Shown piece by piece: positions 1-6,058 of a DNA stretch of 9,779 nucleotides. Each line of letters begins with the position of its first letter. The first letter of the stretch is position 1. The notes beneath the pieces were generated by a model. The model saw only the letters and a list, made by a program, of their open reading frames with translations, did not search any database and had not been told where the DNA came from. Position numbers and translations under genes: made by a program. This DNA is from CAYMCO01 sp964388955 (GTDB taxonomy: Bacteria; Chloroflexota; Anaerolineae; Anaerolineales; E44-bin32). The stretch lies in contig CAYMCO010000065.1 in assembly GCA_964388955.1 (NCBI GenBank), positions 1 through 9,779 on the forward strand, read 5' to 3'.

Positions 1-35
1 TTGCTAGCCGCCTATGACCCCGCAAATGTGAGGAT

Positions 36-54
36 GCCGGGTAGCAAACCCGGC
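36..54 (-). terminator. Possible hairpin terminator downstream of the PHP gene
   Basis: A perfect 7-bp GC-rich stem (GCCGGGT at 36-42, ACCCGGC at 48-54) encloses a 5-base loop. It lies 23 bases past the stop codon of the minus-strand PHP gene. A smaller 5-bp hairpin (63-67 with 70-74) lies between them. No T-tract follows the stem on either strand, so this is a weak terminator candidate. It could equally be an unrelated palindrome or a processing site. Confidence 0.3.
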
Positions 55-77
55 CGACAGGCCTCCGTCCGGAGCGG

Positions 78-746
78 CTATTCGTGGCCCGGCGCTTTCC
101 AGCCCAGCGCCTTGCGCAGGCTGGCATAGCGGGAGAGGGTGTGGACCAGGAAGGACGAGCGGCGGCGGATCACCTCGGCGTGGGCGAGCGAACGGCGGAA
201 ACTCTCCGCGTCGTTGAAATCCGGCAGTCGCATTCCGGATCTGCCCAACTCCAAGTAGGAATGTGCATCGGAGCCGGCCGTGCGCAGCAGCCCGTGTTCT
301 TGCGCAAGCTCCTCGACCCGCCTATCGGCGGATCGGACCAGGCCGCGCGCGTTGAACACTTCCAGCGCGTCCACGAGGGGCAGGATATCCAGCAGGTCGT
401 GCATCTCCCAGGCGCCGGAGCGAAGCGAATCCAACGGATGGGACACACTGATGAATGCCCCCTGCGCCCGCAACTGCTGGAGAGCCCTTTCGGGCGGCAA
501 GCCAGGCGGCACTGCCTCCTTGACGAAGAAAGCCAGCAGCTCCCCTTGAGTGGTCTTGATCTCCTCACCGACGATCACCCGATCCGGCTCCAGAGCGGCG
601 GCCTCGGAGGCGCCGGAGATGCGGTTATGGTCAGTGATCGCCAGCTTATCGATGCCGCGCCGGGCGCACACGGCAAGCATTCTGTCCGGAAGCATCAGGC
701 TGTCCTCAGAGTGATAGGTGTGGGCGTGGAGTTCCACGCGTATCAT
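78..746 (-). CDS. PHP-domain metal-dependent phosphoesterase
   Basis: A single-domain PHP (polymerase and histidinol phosphatase) protein of about 222 residues, expected to hydrolyse a phosphoester with two or three bound metals in the cytoplasm. Numbering from the upstream ATG at 752, the metal ligands are visible in order: H9-x-H11, D17 region, T-D41-H42, E63/E64 in GEE, H105-P, E131, and G-S-D162-A-H164. There is no signal peptide or membrane segment. I prefer the second ATG (746): the AGGAG at 755-759 (minus strand) is 8 bases from it but only 2 bases from the ATG at 752. The gene lies 143 bp downstream of the flippase-like gene on the same strand, so co-transcription is possible. The family includes nucleotide phosphatases and small-RNA exonucleases such as RNase AM (YciV). 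The sequence alone does not identify the substrate. Confidence 0.93.
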   Translation of the reverse strand: MIRVELHAHTYHSEDSLMLPDRMLAVCARRGIDKLAITDHNRISGASEAAALEPDRVIVGEEIKTTQGELLAFFVKEAVPPGLPPERALQQLRAQGAFISVSHPLDSLRSGAWEMHDLLDILPLVDALEVFNARGLVRSADRRVEELAQEHGLLRTAGSDAHSYLELGRSGMRLPDFNDAESFRRSLAHAEVIRRRSSFLVHTLSRYASLRKALGWKAPGHE

Positions 747-754
747 GTCCATGG

Positions 755-759
755 CTCCT
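755..759 (-). promoter_or_regulatory. Ribosome binding site deciding the PHP start
   Basis: AGGAG on the minus strand is 8 bases from the ATG at 746 and only 2 bases from the ATG at 752. This favours the shorter protein, which begins two residues later. Confidence 0.55.
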
Positions 760-889
760 CAGGCCGGCAATCCGGATCCTCGACAGCACATTCCCCTATC
801 GTGCGGATCGCCAGGTGCCCCCACGGGCTGGAAAAACCGTGCCGCGGGCCGAATCGCGGGATACACCCTGTACCGGCCATTCCGGGGGT

Positions 890-1891
890 TCATGAGGTTG
901 GCTCGGGCTCCGCTCCGGCCGCGCTCCCGGTTGGCGCTCCATCAGGGGCGAAGGGCAGGTCCGGGCTGAGAAGCCACACCGCCAGCCCGAGAAGGGCCCC
1001 GAACCACAGCGTCGCGAAGCGGATGAGCAAAGTCGCGGCCGCGGCAGTGTGCGCCGCCAAGCCAAGCGACAGAATGAGCAGCGCGGCGATGCTGGCTTCG
1101 GCGGCCCCCAACCCGCCGGGCAGGGCGGACATGGCGCCGATCACGGTGGAGAAGGAGAGCGCGAATACCGCCGCCCCCAGTGTGGCTCCTCCTCCTCGGA
1201 CCCCCAGGCCGCGCAGCACGAGATACATCCCCAGTCCTTCGCCCAGCCAGGCGACCATCCCCAAGGCGACCGCGGCCGCGGTCGCCGTCGGCCGGAAGAG
1301 CGTGCGCGCCGCCAGGTAGAACTCGCGCATGGATTCGGAAAAGCGCCGGAGGACCGGCAGGCGGGTGGCGAAATTGACGAGGCGATCCGCCAGCGCCGGG
1401 ATCTGAGAGATGATGACCGCCGAAAGCAGGAAGCTCAGGGCGATGAGGAATACCGGCCAATAGCGAGGGAAAGCGAACACCCCCAGGGTGGAGAGCAGCA
1501 GCACAGCAAGCCCGTCGCTGATGCGCTCCGCCAGCACCACCATTACCCCGCGTGAGACAGGCACCCCTGCGGCGCGCTGGAGCCACACGCCCTTGATGGC
1601 CTCGCCCACCTTGCCGGGCGTGATGGATAGGGGGAAACCGGCGACGAAGATGCGCGCGCTGTCACGCCAGCTCAGCGAGCGCGCGCCGATCAAACGGACA
1701 TAGTAGTGCCATTTCAGGAAGCGCAGGGAATAGTTGAACAAGGTGCACAGCAGGATGAGCGGGGCCAGGGACCAGGGGAAGCGCGCCAGCTGCCCGGCCA
1801 CTTGGCGCAGATCGCCGATCAAGACCAGGGCCAGGGCGACGATGAAGGCCAGCGCTGCGCCGGCCGCCAACCGGCGCCAGAGCGAACTCAT
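890..1891 (-). CDS. Flippase-like membrane protein, LPG-synthase TM family (UPF0104)
   Basis: A 333-residue polytopic inner-membrane protein of the lysylphosphatidylglycerol synthase transmembrane/AglD-like family (PF03706). Members are thought to move or modify lipid-linked substrates; the substrate here is unknown. Hydrophobic segments run from residue 8 to 308. Family signatures are present: PGKVGE at 92-97, AERISDG at 121-127, PGGLGAAE at 258-265, and an arginine before TLWFG at 291-298. The soluble C-terminal synthase domain of MprF is absent, as is usual for short members. The tail after residue 310 is polar and low complexity. An in-frame ATG exists upstream at 2035, but the start at 1891 fits better: it forms an ATGA overlap with the DUF362 stop, the first helix begins right after it, and the upstream extension is unlike the family. 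No Shine-Dalgarno precedes it, which suggests translational coupling. Confidence 0.93.
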   Translation of the reverse strand: MSSLWRRLAAGAALAFIVALALVLIGDLRQVAGQLARFPWSLAPLILLCTLFNYSLRFLKWHYYVRLIGARSLSWRDSARIFVAGFPLSITPGKVGEAIKGVWLQRAAGVPVSRGVMVVLAERISDGLAVLLLSTLGVFAFPRYWPVFLIALSFLLSAVIISQIPALADRLVNFATRLPVLRRFSESMREFYLAARTLFRPTATAAAVALGMVAWLGEGLGMYLVLRGLGVRGGGATLGAAVFALSFSTVIGAMSALPGGLGAAEASIAALLILSLGLAAHTAAAATLLIRFATLWFGALLGLAVWLLSPDLPFAPDGAPTGSAAGAEPEPTS

Positions 1892-3099
1892 GAACTGCGG
1901 CGCAGCAGGCTGAATCCGAACCCGGCGAGGACTGCCAGAACCGCGGTCGCGATCCCGGCCTGCAGCACCGTCTTGGGCTCCATGCCGGGCATCACCACTT
2001 CCCCGTCGCCATAGTCCTTGAAAAGCCTGCCCCAACGGGTTTGGAGGGCGGCTTCGACCCGTTTGCGGCCGACGAAGGGATACCAGTACACGTTATGGTA
2101 GAAATTGCTGGCGAAATAAGCCCAGGGCACGAGCGGGGACTGCAGCAGCAGTTTTTCGAAGGGTTTGAGCGCCCCATGGTAGATCAGCTTCTGGCCGCGA
2201 CTGGCGAAGGTGTCCTCCTGGCGGAAATGCCAGCTTCCCTCCGCTTCGATGTCGTAGCCGCGGACATCGATCTGATTGGGGTCGCCGATCCCCAGGCCGA
2301 GCTCGTGGGAGCGGCGGATGAAGCGCAGCCTCATGGGGTCGAAGCCCTGCAGCTTGGCGGAGACGGCGTCGATGGCGACCTGATCGGCGGAGGCGAGCAG
2401 GATGTCTTTCTCGTGCCAGCGCATGGCGCGCGGCCCGGGGCCATCGCCGGCGAAAGTGCCGTCCATCATGGCGAAAATGCCAGGGTGGATCTCCTGCTGG
2501 ATCATCAGCAGGTCCACCAGGGTGTCGTGGATCACGGAGTGCGTCCAGTGCCGTTCCCGGTGCAGCAGCCCGCCGAAGGCGTTCTTCATGGCCCCTGTAA
2601 TGGTGGTGAACACGTGCGTCTTCACCGTAGGCAAATGGACGATGTTCAGGCCCACCAGCGCCTTGGGGATGAACACCCCCTGCGGATACACCTTATCCAG
2701 CACCAGGAAGGGGTGCTTGGGCTGGTACTCGAACCACTCAAAGTCCTCGTTGTAAAGATAAATGCAGGGGATGCCGTACTTATCGGTCACGAAGCGGTGC
2801 TTGTTGTTGAATTCCCCGACCGCGGTGTCCACCACGACCGTGTCGTTGTGCACCCCCACCAGGTCGCTGTATCCCGCGCCCTGCAGCGCCTGAATCACGC
2901 CCTCAAGCTGCCAGGGGGTGCTCGAGCAGGCAGGATACCAGGTCTGCCAGGAGATGTTGATCTTCAACCCGGTGCGCACGTCCCTGGGCAGGGCGGCCTG
3001 GAAGCCGGCCAGGTCCATCACGCGCCGGATATCCTCCAGCACCGTCTCCGGTGTCGTCTTGACCGCCGCAACGATGCCCTTCCCGGGAAAATCTGCCAT
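1888..3099 (-). CDS. DUF362 family protein with C-terminal membrane anchor
   Basis: A 403-residue DUF362 (PF04015) protein. The conserved blocks are readable: LPTVKTH at 156-162, GAMKN at 169-173, MDG at 212-214, GDGPGP at 218-223, AIDAV through GFDP at 242-255, and ELGLGIGD at 266-273. Some relatives carry a ferredoxin-type 4Fe-4S domain; no CxxCxxC pattern is seen here. A hydrophobic stretch at about 378-399 followed by RRSS suggests a tail anchor, with the main domain in the cytoplasm. Biochemical function is not established for the family; some members have been linked to redox or cofactor pathways. Two ATGs are adjacent (3102 and 3099). GGAGG at 3106-3110 is 3 bases from the first and 6 from the second, so I choose 3099. 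The stop overlaps the next gene by 4 bp, suggesting that the two membrane-associated products are made together. Confidence 0.93.
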   Translation of the reverse strand: MADFPGKGIVAAVKTTPETVLEDIRRVMDLAGFQAALPRDVRTGLKINISWQTWYPACSSTPWQLEGVIQALQGAGYSDLVGVHNDTVVVDTAVGEFNNKHRFVTDKYGIPCIYLYNEDFEWFEYQPKHPFLVLDKVYPQGVFIPKALVGLNIVHLPTVKTHVFTTITGAMKNAFGGLLHRERHWTHSVIHDTLVDLLMIQQEIHPGIFAMMDGTFAGDGPGPRAMRWHEKDILLASADQVAIDAVSAKLQGFDPMRLRFIRRSHELGLGIGDPNQIDVRGYDIEAEGSWHFRQEDTFASRGQKLIYHGALKPFEKLLLQSPLVPWAYFASNFYHNVYWYPFVGRKRVEAALQTRWGRLFKDYGDGEVVMPGMEPKTVLQAGIATAVLAVLAGFGFSLLRRSS

Positions 3100-3105
3100 C
3101 ATTCG

Positions 3106-3110
3106 CCTCC
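3106..3110 (-). promoter_or_regulatory. Shine-Dalgarno of the DUF362 gene
   Basis: GGAGG on the minus strand, 6 bases from the ATG at 3099 and 3 from the ATG at 3102. The spacing supports the second ATG as the start. Confidence 0.6.
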
Positions 3111-3123
3111 GTCGGTTGGGTTC

Positions 3124-3152
3124 ATTTTAACTGCTTGAACCCGATCCGGGAA
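3124..3152 (-). promoter_or_regulatory. Candidate promoter for the DUF362 operon
   Basis: On the minus strand TAAAAT (3124-3129) is a plausible -10 element. With 17-bp spacing the -35 would be TTCCCG (3147-3152), a poor match. Transcription would begin near 3117, leaving a leader of under 20 bases that still contains the GGAGG. The call is weak because of the -35. Confidence 0.35.
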
Positions 3153-3175
3153 AGGGGACCTTGGGGGGGATAAAA

Positions 3176-3210
3176 GCAATAAGCAATAAGCATTTAGCCT
3201 TGAGCCGTAA
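3176..3210. repeat. Degenerate 7-bp tandem array, GCAATAA type, 5 units
   Basis: Five consecutive heptamers on the plus strand: GCAATAA, GCAATAA, GCATTTA, GCCTTGA, GCCGTAA. The phase is kept exactly over 35 bases while the inner positions drift. The consensus is GCNNTRA. A 7-bp period shifts the reading frame in each unit, so the array is not coding. The same type recurs in the opposite orientation at 9535-9569. Confidence 0.7.
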
Positions 3211-3217
3211 GGGGTTC

Positions 3218-3238
3218 TGCGCATTTCGCAGGGCGCAG
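3218..3238. repeat. Degenerate 7-bp array, TGCGCAT type, 3 units, foldable
   Basis: Three heptamers on the plus strand: TGCGCAT, TTCGCAG, GGCGCAG. The unit type matches the array at 9425-9452. The same bases can fold into a 7-bp hairpin (TCTGCGC at 3216-3222 with GCGCAGA at 3233-3239, 10-base loop). Confidence 0.5.
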
Positions 3239-3246
3239 AGCCGATC

Positions 3247-3281
3247 GCTGAAAGCTGATGGCTGACCGCCGATAGCTGGAA
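3247..3281. repeat. Degenerate 7-bp tandem array, GCTGAAA type, 5 units
   Basis: Five consecutive heptamers on the plus strand: GCTGAAA, GCTGATG, GCTGACC, GCCGATA, GCTGGAA. The leading GCYG is conserved in all units. Read on the minus strand in one frame it gives a QLSAVSHQLSA-like string, a false peptide I recognise from spurious intergenic gene calls in other genomes. Confidence 0.7.
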
Positions 3282-3333
3282 GGCCGTATCAACCTGCAAC
3301 CCGCGAGTTGGCCATGAAGCCGGCCATATGCCA

Positions 3334-3342
3334 TGCTAAAAT
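3334..3342 (+). promoter_or_regulatory. Extended -10 promoter close to the start of the small membrane operon
   Basis: TGCTAAAAT has an extended -10 form (TG at 3334-3335, TAAAAT at 3337-3342) with no convincing -35. Transcription would begin about seven bases later, near 3349-3352, at or just before the ATG at 3352. The transcript would then be leaderless or nearly so. Only a weak AGGGA (3343-3347) precedes the start codon, which is consistent. Confidence 0.4.
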
Positions 3343-3351
3343 AGGGACGTT

Positions 3352-3783
3352 ATGGAAAGCTTCCCCGGCGAGCGGCCGCACATCCGGAATCCCAAAACGC
3401 GCGAGCGATACCGGCGCCAGGTATGGCTGCAGATCTTCCTGCCCTTGGGCCTGCTCCTGCTCGTGTTGGTGGTGGCGGGTGTCTTCCTCTGGCCGGGGAG
3501 CCCGCCGGCGGCAAGCGCCTACGCAGACACGGCGCTGGTGTTTCTGATCCTGCCGGTGATGTTGTTCGGGCTCATCGCTCTGGCGGTGGTGGTTGCGGGC
3601 ATTTACCTGCTGGTGATGGCGCTGCGCCGGATCCCCGAACCGGTGTACCAGGTGCAGTTGGCCTTGGATCGGGTGAAGCGCAAGGTGGGCCAAGGCGCGG
3701 ATCTCGCAGTCCGGCCATTTGTCCGGCTCTCGGCGATCCGGGCCGCGCTGGGGGCCATTCGGCTGAAGCGAAACAGAGAGTAA
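3352..3783 (+). CDS. Small two-helix membrane protein, function unknown
   Basis: A 143-residue protein that I cannot assign to a named family. It has a basic N-terminal region (residues 8-22, rich in Arg and Lys), a first hydrophobic helix at about 24-46, a short loop with WPGSPP and SAYADT, a second long hydrophobic stretch at about 61-90, and an amphipathic, basic C-terminal tail (91-143) ending in RLKRNRE. The positive residues flanking both helices suggest that both termini are cytoplasmic. The gene opens a two-gene operon with the next small membrane protein (11-base gap) that ends in a strong terminator. The start at 3352 lies just after an extended -10, so translation may be leaderless. 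The even composition and reading across both helices make it a real gene rather than a shadow of the minus-strand frames. Confidence 0.75.
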   Translation: MESFPGERPHIRNPKTRERYRRQVWLQIFLPLGLLLLVLVVAGVFLWPGSPPAASAYADTALVFLILPVMLFGLIALAVVVAGIYLLVMALRRIPEPVYQVQLALDRVKRKVGQGADLAVRPFVRLSAIRAALGAIRLKRNRE

Positions 3784-3794
3784 GGACGGAGCGC

Positions 3795-4016
3795 ATGGGA
3801 ACCGAGATCACAGAAGGCGACAGTATGTGGAAGCGCAAGACTCTGTTCTTGGGAGGCGTCCTGGGGGCCCTGACGGGGGTCGGCGTGGCCTACTTCTTGG
3901 TGCGCAGAGCGGAAGAGCAGGCGCGGGAGATCAAGATTGGCCCGGGGGAGGGGGTTCGGTTGGGCCTGCTGCTGTTGGGGCTGCTGCGCCAGGTGGCTGA
4001 GCTCGGCGAGGATTGA
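3795..4016 (+). CDS. Small single-pass membrane protein, YtxH-like in layout
   Basis: A 73-residue protein of unknown function. A basic WKRK (12-15) leads into a glycine-rich transmembrane helix at about 16-36 with GxxxG-type spacing (G20, G21, G24, G28, G30). A charged stretch RRAEEQAREIK follows, then a second amphipathic or hydrophobic segment (GVRLGLLLLGLLRQVAEL, 53-70). The layout of basic start, Gly-rich helix and charged tail resembles YtxH-type small proteins, but the C-terminal segment differs. I therefore note only a resemblance. The ATG at 3795 has a purine-rich AAGGACGGA upstream (3782-3790). A second in-frame ATG at 3825 would remove the first ten polar residues and place WKRK at the terminus, which is also plausible. 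The gene is followed by the terminator at 4043. Confidence 0.7.
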   Translation: MGTEITEGDSMWKRKTLFLGGVLGALTGVGVAYFLVRRAEEQAREIKIGPGEGVRLGLLLLGLLRQVAELGED

Positions 4017-4042
4017 GAGCGCGATTCGCACTTCCTTTTGGG

Positions 4043-4082
4043 CTCCGGGTGGAATTGCCCCTTCCCGGAGTTCTTTTCATTT
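4043..4082 (+). terminator. Rho-independent terminator of the small membrane operon
   Basis: A perfect 7-bp stem (CTCCGGG at 4043-4049, CCCGGAG at 4064-4070) with a 14-base loop is followed directly by a T-rich tract (TTCTTTTCATTT, 4071-4082). It lies 26 bases past the stop codon at 4016. It separates this unit from the tetR promoter beginning at 4124. Confidence 0.8.
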
Positions 4083-4123
4083 GAGTCGCGCGCGATAAGG
4101 CGCCTTGCGGGAGCAGAATTCCG

Positions 4124-4152
4124 TTGACTCGCGCCGTATTCCGGTGTATTCT
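4124..4152 (+). promoter_or_regulatory. Sigma-70-type promoter of the tetR-exporter operon
   Basis: TTGACT (4124-4129) and TATTCT (4147-4152) are separated by exactly 17 bases. This is the best promoter in the window. Transcription should begin near 4159, inside the palindrome at 4157-4176. Confidence 0.75.
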
Positions 4153-4156
4153 CTTC

Positions 4157-4176
4157 CTGAACGAACGTTCGTTTAG
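4157..4176. promoter_or_regulatory. Palindromic operator, probably for the adjacent TetR protein
   Basis: A perfect 14-bp palindrome, AACGAACGTTCGTT (4160-4173), extends to 20 bp with one mismatched pair (4157-4176). It covers the predicted transcription start and lies just upstream of the GGAGG of the tetR gene. Location and symmetry are typical of TetR-family autoregulation. I see no second copy upstream of the permease or adaptor genes. Confidence 0.75.
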
Positions 4177-4188
4177 AGGAGGCGGGGG

Positions 4189-4827
4189 ATGGAAAGAGGC
4201 GCGCAAGGGGAGCGGACGCGCGAGGCGATCGTCGAGGCCGCCTTCTTGCTCTTCATGCAGCAGGGGTACCACGGAACTTCCATGCGCCAGATGGCGCGGG
4301 AAGCCGGGATCAGCCCCGCTGCCATCTACAATCACTTCGAATCCAAGGAGGAGATCTTCGTCACCGTCCTGGGCCTCAAGGCGCCGTACCGGGAGGTGAT
4401 CGCCGCGCTGGACGGGGCCCAGGGCGAGGACGCGGAGGCCTACATCCAGGATGCCTTCCAGCGCATGCGCGCCAGCATCGCCGAGCAGTTCGACAACATG
4501 CGCTTGATGTTCACCGAGCTGCTGGAATTCCAGGGGAAGCATTATGGCTTGGTGGCCGGGGTGGTGCTGCCGCGCGCCCTGCGCGTGGTGCAGCACATGC
4601 GCGAGATCGATCCGCGCATGCGCGATCTGCCGCCCATATTGGTCGTGCGTGCCTTCATCGGGTTGTTCATCTCGTATTCGATCACCGTCTCCTTCTTGGG
4701 AGACGTCCTTGGTTTCCGGGACGACCCCCAGGAGCTGCGCGCCATGGTGGATGTCCTGCTGCATGGCGTGCTGGAAGCAGAGACCGCGACGCCGGCGGGC
4801 TTTGGAGGGAGGGCCGGAGCGGGCTGA
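4189..4827 (+). CDS. TetR/AcrR-family transcriptional repressor
   Basis: A 212-residue TetR-family regulator. The N-terminal DNA-binding domain covers about residues 8-55, with the helix-turn-helix at about 29-50 (TSMRQMAREAGISPAAIYNHF) and the usual SKEEIF following. The remainder is an all-helical ligand and dimer domain of typical length, with a long hydrophobic helix at about 146-172 that may line a pocket for a lipophilic ligand. The tail after residue 199 is Gly/Ala-rich. The start is supported by GGAGG (4178-4182) six bases upstream. It is the first gene of the exporter operon and sits behind a palindrome over its own promoter, so self-repression relieved by a transported compound is the natural model. 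In E. coli the TetR-family protein CecR plays the same role for ybhGFSR. The inducer is unknown. Confidence 0.95.
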   Translation: MERGAQGERTREAIVEAAFLLFMQQGYHGTSMRQMAREAGISPAAIYNHFESKEEIFVTVLGLKAPYREVIAALDGAQGEDAEAYIQDAFQRMRASIAEQFDNMRLMFTELLEFQGKHYGLVAGVVLPRALRVVQHMREIDPRMRDLPPILVVRAFIGLFISYSITVSFLGDVLGFRDDPQELRAMVDVLLHGVLEAETATPAGFGGRAGAG

Positions 4828-4881
4828 CAGGGGGATTCGGCGACTGCCGCCCGGCAAGGCGAGGGAGGGCCTGGGATCTGA

Positions 4882-6015
4882 ATGATCAATCACCGGCTGG
4901 TCTCACTGGTGCGCAAGGAGTTCATCCAGATATGGCGCGATCCGCGCACGCTCTACATCGCGCTGATGATCCCCGTGCTGCAGCTCTTCCTGCTCGGATA
5001 TGCCGCCACCAACGAGGTGCGCAACCTGCCCACGGCCGTCTACGACCAGGATCGCAGCGCCGAGGCGCGCAGATTGCTCGATGCCTATCGAGCCGCCGAC
5101 TATTTCGCGCTCACATGGGACGTGGATTCGGAAACGCGGATCAAAGACCTGATCGAAAGCGGCGAGGTCCGCATCGGCATCATCATCCCGCCCAATTTCG
5201 GCCGGGCGATTCAATCCGGGGGCCAGGCGCAGATCAACTTCGTCTTCGATGGCACAGAGCCCACGGCTACCGGCGCCGCGCTGGCGGCGGCGCAGCAGAT
5301 CGGCGCCCAGTATGGCGCCCAAATCCAGATCAGCCGCCTCCAGCGGCTCGGCTCCCAGCTTTCGGTGCAGCCGCCGCTCCAGGTGCACACCCAGGTCTGG
5401 TACAACCCTGACCTGGAGGACGCCTACTTCATGGTGCCGGGGCTGATCGGCATGATCCTCTTCCTGATCACAGCCATGCTCACCGCATCCGCCATCGTGC
5501 GCGAACGGGAGCGGGGGACCATCGAGCAGTTGATCGTCACGCCCATCCGGCCGTGGGAACTGGTGGTTGGCAAGATCATCCCCTATGTGCTGATCGCGAT
5601 CTTCAACACCCTGGAAGTGCTCTTCATCGGTTCCTGGTGGTTCGGCGTTCCCATCCGCAGCGGATTGGCGCTGGTGCTGGCCCTTTCGGGGCTCTTCCTG
5701 CTCACGAGCCTGGGGTTGGGGCTGCTCGCCTCCACCGTGGCCAACACCCAACAGGAAGCGACGATAACGATCTACGCCCTGATGCTGCCTTCGATCATGC
5801 TCTCCGGCTTCTTCTTCCCGATCGAGGCCATGCCGCAACTTCTGCAGTGGATTTCATATGCCATCCCGCTGCGCTACTACCTGGTGATCATCCGTTCCCT
5901 GCTGTTGAAGGGTGTGGGTGCCGCTTCCCTGACGCGGGAAATCATCGCCCTGGCGATCTTCGGCTTCGTCCTGATGATGGCCGCGGCGCTTCGCTTTCGC
6001 AAGCGCCTGGACTGA
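4882..6015 (+). CDS. ABC-2 type transporter permease
   Basis: A 377-residue inner-membrane permease of the YbhR/YbhS-like ABC-2 exporter family. An N-terminal cytoplasmic amphipathic segment (LVSLVRKEFIQIWRDPRTL, 6-24) leads to helix 1 (about 24-43). A large extracytoplasmic domain follows (44-180), ending in the family-typical WYNP at 173-176. Five more helices lie at about 183-205, 231-254, 260-285, 294-313 and 350-369. The coupling region RERERGTIEQLIVTPI (207-222) and the conserved SGFFFPIEAMP (308-318) are present. Length and topology are normal for a half-permease, so two copies, or this plus another permease, are needed. It lies 54 bases after tetR, with a purine-rich stretch at 4861-4869 upstream and a small 5-bp hairpin in the gap (4845-4856). 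No second permease is complete within the window. Confidence 0.95.
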   Translation: MINHRLVSLVRKEFIQIWRDPRTLYIALMIPVLQLFLLGYAATNEVRNLPTAVYDQDRSAEARRLLDAYRAADYFALTWDVDSETRIKDLIESGEVRIGIIIPPNFGRAIQSGGQAQINFVFDGTEPTATGAALAAAQQIGAQYGAQIQISRLQRLGSQLSVQPPLQVHTQVWYNPDLEDAYFMVPGLIGMILFLITAMLTASAIVRERERGTIEQLIVTPIRPWELVVGKIIPYVLIAIFNTLEVLFIGSWWFGVPIRSGLALVLALSGLFLLTSLGLGLLASTVANTQQEATITIYALMLPSIMLSGFFFPIEAMPQLLQWISYAIPLRYYLVIIRSLLLKGVGAASLTREIIALAIFGFVLMMAAALRFRKRLD

Positions 6016-6025
6016 GCGTGGGAAA

Positions 6026-6047
6026 CGGGCGGGCCCGACGACGCCCG
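6026..6047 (+). other. Hairpin abutting the adaptor-gene ribosome binding site
   Basis: CGGGCG (6026-6031) pairs with CGCCCG (6042-6047) across a 10-base loop. The 3' arm ends one base before the AGGAGGT at 6048-6054. It may tune translation or protect the downstream mRNA end. It could also be a chance product of GC-rich sequence. Confidence 0.3.
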
Positions 6048-6054
6048 AGGAGGT
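6048..6054 (+). promoter_or_regulatory. Consensus Shine-Dalgarno of the adaptor gene
   Basis: AGGAGGT, a full match to the anti-Shine-Dalgarno core. Five bases separate its GGAGG from the ATG at 6059. It is the strongest ribosome binding site in the window and fixes the start of the membrane fusion protein. Confidence 0.75.
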
Positions 6055-6058
6055 ATAG

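Noticed and set aside
753..889. Promoter or small gene between the flippase-like and PHP genes
   Set aside because: I see no convincing -35/-10 pair on the minus strand and no conserved frame. The gap may hold a leader, but nothing specific can be supported.
84..1319. Plus-strand open frame of 411 codons
   Set aside because: It runs antisense to the PHP and flippase-like genes, both of which show clear family motifs. The translation is low-complexity Arg/Ala/Gly/Pro without a domain, as expected from GC-rich shadow frames.
2041..3138. Plus-strand open frame of 365 codons
   Set aside because: It is antisense to the DUF362 gene, whose motifs are intact. The translation is rich in His/Gly/Val with no recognisable domain or ribosome binding site.
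3176..3281. CRISPR-like array
   Set aside because: The units are 7 bp, degenerate and without spacers. There are no cas genes nearby.
3099..3299. Minus-strand open frame of 66 codons with a QLSAVSHQLSA string
   Set aside because: It is the translation of the 7-bp arrays, a known type of spurious gene call. The repeat period is not a multiple of three.
3931..4893. Minus-strand open frame of 320 codons
   Set aside because: It lies antisense to tetR and crosses the terminator, promoter and operator. It is a shadow frame.
4903..5838. Minus-strand open frame of 311 codons
   Set aside because: It is antisense to the permease. The composition (many His/Asp/Gln/Glu) is the typical reverse reading of hydrophobic helices.
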